Shown piece after piece: positions 48,854 through 59,435 of a DNA stretch of 64,000 bases; the first letter of the stretch is position 1; the number at the start of each line of letters is the position of its first letter. The notes below the pieces were generated by a model, which saw only the letters and a program-made list of their open reading frames with translations, ran no database searches and had not been told where the DNA came from. Both the position numbers and the translations under genes were made by a program. Source of the DNA: Ptychodera flava (taxonomy: Eukaryota > Hemichordata > Enteropneusta > Ptychoderidae); the NCBI RefSeq assembly GCF_041260155.1, contig NC_091930.1, forward strand, positions 41,749,596-41,813,595, written 5' to 3'.

Positions 48854-49571
48854 CTTCTTTTAAATCTCTCCTAACAGGAACTTTTGATCCGTCGCTCAAG
48901 TCGATTTCTGTCATGGAGTTGAAACAGACTTGGTATGAACATTCATCCAATTCAAAAAAGGCGTCAGCATTGCCGACCTTGTACTCTTGCTCGATGTGAC
49001 CAGCAACTTCATCCTCGTACTCTTCAAAGCCGTCCTCGTTCCAGTACAGCCAAGCTACGTTCTGTGCCAGCGCCGTTGCTTCAGCCACTCGCCTGTGCTC
49101 TTCTTGCATTCGCTTGAGAAACTGGGTTACTTTATCATTGAGCCTCATGACAGCTTCTGGTATTCCTGTCAATTTGAGTCGACAAACGCGACCTGTATTG
49201 ACAACCTCTGCAGATGCCTGCATATGAGAAACAATAGGTGTGGAAACAACACGGATAGCTAACTCTTGTCTGTAAAACAAAGTTACACCCAAAACGGAGA
49301 AAATGTGATGAACAAAAAGGCAAATATATCGGACTAAAATCTCCTCACTAGTATATTAATTGTGTTGTTCATGAAACTTTGATTCAATCAAAACCGAAAA
49401 TAAAATACTAAACTTCCAGCACTATATTTCTTACTTCCTTGAAACCTTAAAACTCCATAACTTACTCATGAATCACTAATTCTCTAGCCTTACCTGTAGT
49501 GATGATGCCAGTTCCTTTATTTGCGCCATGTCTCCGTCTGTCAGACCACTTACATCAGAGTCATTAACAAC
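48854..49571 (-). CDS. Copy A WWE exon and preceding small exon
   Basis: The small exon 49,571-49,494 (26 codons, VVNDSDVSGLTDGDMAQIKE) is phase 0 on both sides. The WWE exon 49,217-48,854 (364 nt) reads VCRLKLTGIPEAVMRLNDKV, then WLYWNEDGFEEYEDEV, KVGNADAFFELDECSY and EIDLSDGSKVPVRRDLKE. The W-Y-E pattern and the closing R match WWE modules, which bind ADP-ribose-type ligands in PARP and E3 ligase proteins. Open frame, in contrast to copy B. Confidence 0.88.
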
Positions 49572-49769
49572 CTTTAGATAATGGACAAACAAAAAGTCCA
49601 TGCTTAATCTCTGAGTCAATAAACAATGTGCTCTAAATGAAGAAATAGTTGTGAAGTTGACGATTCTCACAACCGAATTAAAGGCTAAAATTAGGAGATT
49701 GTTGTTAACTGACCTTTTCGATGACTTGCTTTTCGACGTAATTATGAAGTTTTTGAAATGCCGACTTAA

Positions 49770-50451
49770 GGTTCCAAGACAAGAAATTGACCATTTTAAA
49801 CTAACAATTCTCTAGTGTTTAATAAGCTCAGAACCCCCATAAATTGTATATTTTCGGAAAGCCTAGATATAGGGGAACATGTTGGTTACCATAGTGTCAA
49901 CATTGTTTACATAACTGTCACGTGACAGGTAATTTGCATAACCTTTCAAAACTCGGTTTTCCCTATGTTTTGTTTCAATGCTTTGAGATATGTGGCTGAA
50001 ATTTGTGTGAGTGCAAGCTGTCCTAAGGGTCTTTAAAAGTGTGTCTCAGAATTTTTTTAAACCTTCTTAAACAGTTTTTATGCCAGAAAAACTTCCAGAG
50101 CAGTGAATTTAACCGTAGTTGATTTCTTTAAAATTGCGCTCCTAAAAAACTAAGGGAGATATAAAAAATCTGAGACACACTTTGGAAGAGCGTTGTGACT
50201 GCTCGCACTCCAGCAAGTTTGAGTCAGATATTTTGAAGTATTGAGACAAAACATAGGGAAAACCGATTTTTGAAAGGTTATGCAAATTACCTTGTCACGT
50301 GATAGTTATGTAAACAATTGTGACACTGTGGTTACCAAAATGTTCCCGTATATCTAGGCTTTCAGAAAATGTATACTTTACGGGGGTTCTGAGCTTATTA
50401 ACCGTTAGAGAATGGTTAGATTAAAAAGGTCAAATTTCTTGTCTTGGAACC
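49770..50451. mobile_element. Palindromic TTAA MITE, copy 2, inside the KH-like exon of copy A
   Basis: 682 bp with inverted ends GGTTCCAAGACAAGAAATT and AATTTCTTGTCTTGGAACC (the right end carries one extra A) and TTAA on both sides (49,766-49,769 and 50,452-50,455). Paralogue copy B has the same exon uninterrupted with a single TTAA at 60,673-60,676. This proves the insertion site and the 4-bp duplication. Same family as 42,637-43,313. The TTAA duplication suggests mobilisation by a piggyBac- or Kolobok-type transposase. Confidence 0.92.
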
Positions 50452-51176
50452 TTAACATCGTTTTGAGTGCCAGCATAAATGTCAAAGCAGACCACAGGAA
50501 AAGGCTCCACTCCTCCAGAAGCATCTGTATCTCTTCGGTGAAGTTGAGGAACCATGTGTCTCCCTTTGCGTTTTGCAACTTTCCTTAATTAATAAACAAC
50601 GTCAGAAATTAATCATTTTGTGAGAAAGTGTGGCTGCGACAAAAAAAAAAACTTCCGTATGAACGTTTTTTCACCATCTTGAGTAATGTACAGGGTACAC
50701 ATATATGCACGAGGCTTTTCCGGTGTAATGACGATCATGGAACTATCGACATTTTCAATTTTAACTTGATGGTCAAATATGATTATTAACTATTTTGTGT
50801 ATAAGTATACGGGACTGTCAAGGGGATTTGCATTCTTACTTTTACTTTTTCTATATCTTTAAGTTTGAAGGTTTACGCAATTAAGTTAAATCATCAAGAC
50901 GGGTATATCCCTGCAGCTAACTGGTATATACTGTGATTTTTTTTTCATATCGGTGGGAAATTGATGAAGAATTGTTGGATGAGTAAAATGTGATTAAAAC
51001 ACAACCACCTTAATTCAGCACTTTAACGAAGGAAATTTTTTGCTGTGAATTAGGTTCTCGGAAACACATAATAGACTCACTGAACTTCCTCTTCAGCTAT
51101 TTCCTCGGTGAGGGATCACAATAATCTTCCATTGCCTTCTTGAATACGTCCATCATCTCTGGATTGTAGATAACTA

Positions 51177-51939
51177 TCCGAACAGAATTCCAGTCCAACT
51201 GCAACTATTGAAGTCATCAGGAAGAAGTGGGAGTACAGCAAAGTCTTGACACAGTGTGGAGAAATGAAGGGCGTACTCGACCAATTTCTTCAATCTTCAA
51301 ACGATCTTTATTAATAAAACCGACGTTTCGGCAATACACAGATTGCCTTCCTCAGGGTAAAAACTAATAGATAAAAGCGGATAAAATAGAACGTGTCAAA
51401 GGAAGGTGGAACGACTACAGGGAAGTAAAATCATGATGACAAATCCTCACAAAGACTAAAAAAGGCGATAAAAATACAGTACTCAGAATAAAAACACTGG
51501 AATGATGTAGAATACAGGAATGAAAATGAGAATGTGAAAATCAACATAGGTAAAATAGAGAAGGGACTCTACTAACCTAGATCGTGTGAGGTCTGGATGG
51601 AAAATGAAATGTCATTCTCAAGGGAACCCTTTGGGGTGCATGTTGAAGAGACGGAGCAACAAGACCCCCTAACTGGAGAACAAAGAGCGGGGGGGGGCTT
51701 ACAGAAAAGTAGAAGAGAAATCACCCTTCTTTACGGTTGATTCCAATGGGTGACAGCGTTTCAAGTGTAGTAATGTATGAAAGTTCAGTAAAAGAATTCA
51801 TTTTACAAATGCCACTTACTTGAAAATGAGTAGGATTGTGACCGGGTTTGTTGAAGTGTTCGGAGACCGGAGTGGATTTTCTATTGCGAATAGTGTAGAC
51901 ATGCTCATATATACGTCTTTTAAACTCTCTTTCCGAACA
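51177..51939 (-). mobile_element. Penelope-like element fragment with 8-bp target duplication
   Basis: The insert (51,185-51,931) is flanked by TCCGAACA on both sides. Copy B has the empty site TCCGAACG at 61,350-61,357. On the minus strand the right part encodes RRIYEHVYTIRNRKSTPVSE, HFNKPGHNPTHFQV and ETLSPIGINRKEG, the end of a GIY-YIG nuclease domain. It is followed by CCTGAGGAAGGCAATC, GCCGAAACGTCGG and an AATAAA. Nuclease end plus 3' part with this motif is characteristic of Penelope-like retroelements. 5' truncated. It splits the last macro exon of copy A. Confidence 0.8.
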
Positions 51940-53233
51940 CTGTTGACTATTTCATGTTTAGGTGACGCTTTGATGCCTCCAAATATTTTTGGCTATTCCT
52001 TGGCATGTTTATAAAGGTATCCTATGTGGTAATTCAAAATCTTTAAACCAGCCTGGTATTTTGCGCTATTACGCGCTCATTCAACTGATAATATCTATGC
52101 CACAAGTCACTTTTAGGGCAAAATGATCATAACAAAGGAATTTAATCTAGAACATCTCATATTTCTCACAAACAAGAGAAGAAACAGTTGTCCTTGCTGC
52201 AACTAGTTACTTCGATGGTTAAAATATCGTGATTTATGTAAAAGATTTTCTACGAACTCGACGTGCATATGATTAAAGTGTCAGGACTTTATTGTCTTGT
52301 CGACAGGACAAGACTTAAGTTCAGCCCTACGGCCTAAAGACTGCCTATCGGGACGCAGTCCATCGTGCCATGCTATCCTTGATGTAAATATTTAATCATA
52401 CTTATACAGAATTGAAGTGATCGAATACATTAGACAACCTGAAAAGAATACTGCCAGTATGAAGCGTGTCACATGACTACTTTTAAAAACCCCAAACTTA
52501 GAAAACATCGAGATACCTTACAGTTACTTTTCTTGCTGACAGATTTTCTCCACTTGTCAATGTATGGCTGACCATTTTCTATTTTTGCGTTAGGTATATT
52601 TATGTATACTGTGTGACTTTCCAAGCTATGCGTATGCCTTAATTGCGTCGGCATTAAAATTAAAATTATGTCGAGCTGAAATTAGGTGTTAGCAAAAATT
52701 TTGAATGACATTTATTTATTGGTGAAAATATGAGAGTGTATTAAATCTTAGGCGCCCAGCGTGCATACCCTCTAGTGAGAATTTTAGAAGACTGTTTCAA
52801 ACAATTCAAGAAAATGGCGGAATCTTGAAATCTTCCGATCTCCTTCATTTTGGCAGTTGATTTCATCGCCAAATACTAAATGCCGTCCATTATTGGTTCA
52901 AATCTGGTGGCAAATTTACCAAATATGACGCCTGGAGATTGGTCATGATTAATCTGGAACTTTCATGAGTATTCCCCTACGTGTAACTATCGTTGGCATG
53001 ACTATTGTAGAGAACCGGCACATGTCGGCAAATTTCAAAACTTCTTGTACACTGCCTTTCATGTTTTCTGGATATGACACAAGGTGTATTATTTTCCTGC
53101 ATTTCAGACTACCAGCACTGGTCAACGTAGCTTCGCCAACCCGCGGTATTTCTGAATAATCAAATTGAAGGCCATATTCACCGATTATATGCTATTGAGG
53201 AGGACAGCAATACACCAGATCAATAAAGGCTTA

Positions 53234-53765
53234 GGTGATAGCCCCTGTACAGACCCTGACACAACCCTGTGATACAGGTCTGTGTCAGTAAAGACCTTCC
53301 ATTGCTGTGACAGGGGCTGATATACAGGTCTGTGGCCAGTCCTGTATTGGCATGGCTATATACATTGCAGTAAACACAGTGATGTGACAGGGCCTGAAAT
53401 GTCTGCCTGTCCCATCACTGTATTTGCAGGACTGTACACAGCAAAGTGAATACAGACCTGTAAAAGGGTCAAACATGTTTTAATGAGCACTCAATTATGT
53501 CTGTATTCAGTTCTGTCATCACAAATGCCTCATTTTTCTGAAAGCAGGCCCTGTACATTAACCTGACAGTTATGTGATCAGAGCACTCGATAAACTCAGA
53601 AATTACATCACTGTATACATTCCTGTAATACCAGGCCTGATACAGACGTGTTCATACATTCCTGATATCTGACCAATTTACCGGGCCTGTAACAGCTTGG
53701 TTCTTAGGAACTGTTACAGGTACTGATCAGACCCTGTTACAGGCATGTACAGCAATCGGGCTGTA
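53234..53765. mobile_element. Intronic element rich in CCTGTACAGG-like words, copy A
   Basis: About 530 bp carrying roughly twenty ACAGG / CCTGT words in both orientations (for example CCTGTACAG, ACAGGTCTGT, CTGTTACAGG), denser at the two ends. The layout recalls DNA transposons with subterminal repeats. It is present at the same intron position of copy B (62,642-63,195), so it predates the duplication. Confidence 0.5.
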
Positions 53766-54319
53766 GTTTTCTTGCTATGTAAGGGATTCCGTCAGTCTAC
53801 AAGTCCAGCAAACAAACTGTCATAGTACAGGGTTATACGTATCATAAGTCAAATTTTGTGCAGTGTAATAAAGACGTTATTAAATGAAAAATGGGTATTG
53901 ATGTCGCACCGCACTATCACAAAATAAGGAAATTAGCATGCATGCTAATGGTTCTGAGTTCGGATTTAACTTCAGGTCCAGCTGCTTCAATGATTGCTTT
54001 AGAAACACCTCCTGTAGAGAACGAGACAAATCCCATTACCTATGGTTATTTTTTTAACATACAAATATTTATAAGGCATTCTTTTATGACGACCATGCAA
54101 TATATGTCATGCAAATGAAAAGTTGACAAAGATATATATTGTTAAACTTACAACACCGTGATAAATGCTGATTAAAGGTAAGGTAATAACTTGTGATTTG
54201 AATAACTTACTGTCACGAGTCAAATTGGTGTCAGTGAAGTTCACAATTATCTCCTTGAATGATTCAACATGAACGTTCCCTATTGTCATGCTGACGTCAA
54301 TGTCACATACAAGGTTGAA

Positions 54320-57300
54320 AGGGAAGTATATAAATCTTACGGCCAAAGGGTCTATATTGTTCATACACCTTTTTTGAAATATGCTGCCACCAGAGATTCG
54401 CTCTGCAAAATATATTGAATGTTTTGAACGTGTTTTGAAGACTTATCTTGAAATCGAGTTTTATTAACGGTGAATTTTACTCATTTCTCACACATTGCGC
54501 AGTATTTTCTTCCTCCCTACATTTCTATCATTTTTGCTTAAATCATTGTTTATAAAATTGTTTTACAAATAATGAATCTCTTTCCTAGTGGTACCTGTCC
54601 AGAGTGACGTGAGCGACGGTTATATATGATGAGCTGTCATCATTTTATCTTTTCTTTCCTGTTTCATTCTTATCATTTTAAAAGTGATGTTATGCGGCTG
54701 GCCTATTTTACTAAATGTATCACTTAACCGGTGTTTACTGGTCGTACTTTCGTTTTTTCCGGTCCGTTATCGCCACGAGGGCAAACACTTAAATCATAAT
54801 TTCATCTTCCTTCATCAATTGAATTATATCATTGAATTATATTAAAAAACGAATTTTATTTTGGTTTCCCTGGTCCAAATTAAACTACGAAGTATTACAA
54901 AGTCAAAAAGACATAAAATTTGTTAAGATGAGAAAGATGTATGGTTCAAAACCAAGCCAAAATTACTACTTTCGTTTTTCAATATACTGAATAAAATTTT
55001 ACAACTCCACATTTCTCTTGAAGTTGCGTATTACTATTCTGTATTCAAATTACAACTCGATTTTAGGTATCTCTGTTTACATTCTATTTTGCATTCCACT
55101 ACTCGACCGGCTACTTCACCATTTCACAGTTTCACTACTGTTACTCTCCATTTTATTCTTGTAATTTTCATTTTAAAATTCAACATAAAAAATTCCAAGA
55201 AGATTGCCAACAAGATTGAATCTGATGACAACATATTTGCATAAGAAGAAGTCATTCAACTTGAAAATTGTAATCCTTCATGTTAGAGCGACCTCTTTCG
55301 GTGGAGGTTCGAATTTTCAGAACTTCCGACTAAAACCCAGAGTCAGACGTACCAGATTCAGTAGTGCTTAGCATTACAAAATATACAAATTTGAAAATAG
55401 ATGTTAATGTTCGTGATCTTTTGCCTTTCCTTTATCCTTTGTGACAAATCAACAGTAGAATTTACCGTTAAAGATCTTAAACCAAACATAGAGTACCTTT
55501 TTCTTTACATTTTTACATTTTGTTCACTGAATACTTTGCCGCCAAAGCTTACATGTCATTTACACATATTTTGCAAACCAAAGGTATATGTTTGCATATT
55601 TTATACTGCAAGCTCTTGAATAACGATGCTGCGAGAATCATTATGCAAGATAAATCTCTGAGAACAAATTATTCCTTACAGACAATCTATTTTTAAATAT
55701 TCCCCCTACTTCTTTGTATGAGTATCAGTTTTATTCTTTGCTTATGATAAAACATTAAGTCTTCTGAAAATTTTGTACAAACTTATAAACTTTTGTACAG
55801 TTGAGTTCCCTCCTGATAGACCTGGATATTACATATACTTTTTTGTACTATTAAGAAATTTACGAGCTTTGAAAGTTGAGATCTACGAAATAAGGCTATT
55901 ATTCTTGACATATGTTATGATAAACGACGCAATTCAAAATTGATCAAACTGACGTTATCTAAGTGAAAAGTGTTCTTAGTGCATGCAGTTTTCCATAGTT
56001 ATTTTGAACCAAGTAATGGCCAGAAAAAACACTGATTAGTCCACGAACAGTTATTTGAATGTGATCTAAGTTGCTATGGTTGCCTTTAAGAGGAAGTTAA
56101 TCTCGTCACTTTTGAGCAGCGAGGGCACTTGTCCATGGTAAGTAAAGTTTCTAATCTGAAATGAATTCTACATAATTATCGAGGTCAAGTGCAGCTTAAG
56201 AATCTTTTACATGATATCATTCGTCACCATAGGTGCTTAGGTCAAAAGGGACTGATTGACAGTGTGGTGCGAGGCCTTAGTGACTTCAAATTTATCAACA
56301 TCTACGTATATCACTTATGCCACGAATTAATATTTTCCAAAATTATCAGTGTACTGCAGTGCACACGGTGCAAACAAATGCATTTGCTTGTGATCGCTAT
56401 AGTAATAAAAGTAATCATTTGATGCAGTTTTTGCTTGCAAAACAGATCTGCTCGCAGTCTTTTCGAACAAACCTGCCAAAATACTTATTTTATTAGCACA
56501 GATTATTGCCTGAATAGCGCTTATACAGATGAACACAGTTAACAATCCATTGCTTGCGTTCAGCAAGCCTATATTCATACGAATTCATGTGAATTCAGGT
56601 GTATTATTCTGCGATACAGGCAACTTATTTGTGTGAATTTATCTATATTATTGCATTTTGTTGCAATGAAGTTCGTTCTGACGGACTACTTACCGAAGTC
56701 AATTTTAACCTATTAAGAGAAACTTTTGTTGCGGTAATAGTAAGTTTAAACAGACAACTCGACCCTCAATGCATCAGTAGCTTTCTGATTCTTTATTTAA
56801 TCATTAATTGCATACAGCATATGTGAAACATTGAAACACAGTTAAATTTTCCTGATACTGTGGTACCAGAAATGAATAATATAATACCAAATGACAAGCC
56901 ATAGGTTTAAAATGTTTGTTAATATTGATTGTTCTAACTTCAAGTGAAGTTTCATAACACTTATATATGCCCTCAACAAATTATTAATTTCGCCCACAAT
57001 TGTATTACAGTGCACAGTTGAGTTAAGTGTCCTCAACAAATTATCAATATAGGATATACAATCATGTTGATAATGAATACGTTTGAAAAATGACGTTTTC
57101 TTCTTAAGTTATTTCGAGTCTGGAAATAAGTTGAGTTGACTTATTTACTATGATTTACAAAGGCGTGTAAAATTCCTGTAATGAATTTGAATCATCCTGA
57201 TTTTAGATGGTTTTCATTTGCAGCAATACGATAAAGTCCATTTTAAAGCACATGCGAAAGATATAATTATAACCGAGTAAAAAAACAACAATAAGTAATA

Positions 57301-57690
57301 CAAAGTTGATGCGTAAGGCTGTTTCGAATATAATGTAATAAGCGCATATAATCCGAAAAGTATGATAAGAGCACTGCTATTTGTGCTGATGGTCCAATGT
57401 CATTGTGCATTATTTTTTGTCTTTCGTTTCATAATTAGATTTTTGCCATGTATTTGTTGTTGATTTACTTTGATTAGCGGGTTATATTATTAAATGCATG
57501 AATATTTTGCAGGAAATATATGAGTGCAAAATAATCATTCGTTTTTCCAATTTGCCAATAATCATAAGATATCGAATAATCATAAGATATCGACCATCTT
57601 TTCCTGCAACACAACAAAGGATATTTATAAGGGAAATTTGAAAATCATCAAACAGTTGCTAGTGGCTCTCGTTTATAATAAGCGTCTACA
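54320..57690. other. 3' flank of PARP14-like copy B, no gene recognised
   Basis: Collinear with 43,430-46,690. It contains the same dispersed repeat block at about 56,225-56,670. A small private insertion near 56,990-57,030 repeats the words CCTCAACAAATTAT. No exon found. Confidence 0.6.
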
Positions 57691-57702
57691 TGACTAAATG
57701 AA

Positions 57703-59025
57703 TTATTTAAACGTAATAAGATATTCCGGATAGGCCATAGCATCGTAGAAAATGACAAATATTGTGGGGTTTGTAGTGTTATCGACGACGCTGTCGTAAC
57801 AATCAGTAGGATTGTTATGATTCTTAGATGGAGGAACCAGCATATCGCGTCTCCCCTGGGTGTACTCGCCCGTCAGGACTTTGCAGACATAGATGTGCTT
57901 GTGACCATTGGTGTCGCGTGGTGAGAACCTATCCGCAGATGAGTATTTAGCGTTGAGGGCGAAGTAACATCCTCGTCCGTACGCAGCGGCTGGAATCAAG
58001 GAACAGTGAACATGAATGAATTACAAAGGCACACATTACAAATTCACACAGTGTCTTTAAATATGCCTCTCGAAGGTCACTGATGCTAACCCTCACAATA
58101 TTCTCGACGCCTTCGGTCGAAAGCGATTTTTCATCATGCACTGTGTAAGTACAGAGCGTTGGAATAGCGCAGGATTTTCCTTGCATTGGCTCAGATTTAA
58201 TAATCTTGAGTAATACAGTGCATTCTCTCCCCATGCCATATAGAAGCAGACAGCTTAGCTTCTTACCGAGAAGAATAGAGAAATTCAAGGTAACCAGCAA
58301 CTACCCGTAAATTCCCCTTAACTTTCAAGTTTAACGATTCGAAACCAGAGAAAGACCACTCTTCATCTTTAATAAAACTACTTTATCTTAATGTTCAATT
58401 TTTCACGGCAGCTAGTTAAAATGAGACAGCAGAGAGTGCATTATCAATTTGAAACTACTCTATACTCATTTACTAGTGTGTCAACAGTTACTACTGATCA
58501 TTTGGAATTGCCCATTTACATGAAAAAATAATGCTGGAAAGATATGTTTCATCCACTGAACAAAGTAGGAATGAAGGTTAGTATTGAGTAATCTTTCCAG
58601 TAGTCATATACATTGAATGTATAATGAAACATACCATGTTTTCCTGCGAAGTTCCTGTTAAAACCCTGGGCGTTTATTTTGGCGCAGGTTTCGAATGATG
58701 TACCATGGTAGAGTTTTCGCTCTATTTGGATCCCAGGTATACTTCTATATTGCATTGTTTGCTTCTTGAGCACCACTTGTCGATATAACTGCCTGTTCTG
58801 TATTCTTTTTATCTAAAAAGAGAATAATTCCAATGAGTTTTAAAATGTCCTATGAATTAACTTGTCCGAAATGAGGCTCCAATCATCTGATTTCATTGAA
58901 CCTCATAACTCAACATTAAAGAGTTGTGGGTTACTAATGTGCAACATACCATACTATACATATATACATACATATATACATACATACATGCATGCATACA
59001 TGCATGCATGCATGCATACATACAT

Positions 59026-59065
<40 letters not shown>

Positions 59066-59435
59066 ACATACATACATACATACATACATACATACATACA
59101 TACATACATACATACATACATACATACATACATACATACATACATACATACATACATACATACATACATACATACATACATACATACATACATGCATACA
59201 TACATACATGCATGCATGCATATAGACAGAAATACTCTTCCTTTTCTTTATTTGTGTTTGTGTTCTTTCGTGTTTTCCTTAAATACCTCTACAATTTCTG
59301 TCTCTGTTGGTAACATCGATATCTTGAATTCATCTGCAATGCTGATGTATTCTTCACTCGACCTGATGAGGGGCACTTGCTTAACTTCCTCAAAATCATG
59401 CATTGGAGCCCAATGCTTGGGAAGAGAAATACCAT
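57703..59435 (-). CDS. Copy B PARP catalytic exons
   Basis: 59,435-59,287 (DGISLPKHWAPMHDFEEVKQ), 58,812-58,635 (IKRIQNRQLYRQ, LYHGTSFETC, GFNRNFAGKH) and 57,989-57,703 (AAYGRGCYFALNAKYSSAD, VCKVLTGEYTQGRRDM, ending AYPEYLITFK stop). The triad is H-Y-I (His in LYHGT, Tyr in NAKYS context, Ile in TIFVIFYD), which marks a mono-ADP-ribosyltransferase. Frame intact, nearly identical to copy A. The stop falls right after the family's usual C-terminus. Confidence 0.92.

Larger units (their letters stand above)
43428..54317. repeat. Segmental duplication, unit A
   Basis: The unit begins AAATTATACAAATCCTATGG and is collinear with 54,318 onward (period about 10.89 kb), in the same orientation. It contains the 3' flank and exons of PARP14-like copy A. 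Identity looks high throughout, with indels and two transposon insertions private to A. The border at 54,317/54,318 shares TGAAAGG with the left border, which suggests microhomology. Confidence 0.9.
46701..54317 (-). pseudogene. PARP14-like copy A (macro - KH-like - WWE - PARP catalytic), disrupted
   Basis: Exon pieces in coding order: macro 54,317-54,211 (cut off by the duplication border), 54,011-about 53,948, 53,151-about 52,981 and about 52,022-51,100; KH-like 50,584-49,713; small exon 49,571-49,494; WWE 49,217-48,854; 48,524-48,376; catalytic 47,825-47,648 and 46,987-46,701. From 49,571 leftward all phases join and the frame is open, so a WWE plus PARP catalytic product is still encodable. 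Upstream it is damaged. About 25 bp are missing in the first macro exon, including the GDI aspartate. The donor after exon 54,011 reads GCATGC instead of GTATGC. A Penelope-like insert splits the fourth macro exon and a TTAA MITE splits the KH-like exon. Confidence 0.85.

Noticed and set aside
48300-49300. Plus-strand open frames over the PARP14-like exons (also at 59.6-60.1 kb)
   Set aside because: They are the antisense of conserved WWE and linker exons and have no domain of their own.
49135-49323. Cys/Phe-rich minus-strand frame over the WWE exon
   Set aside because: It is in another frame of the WWE region; the WWE frame has the domain motifs and matching splice phases.
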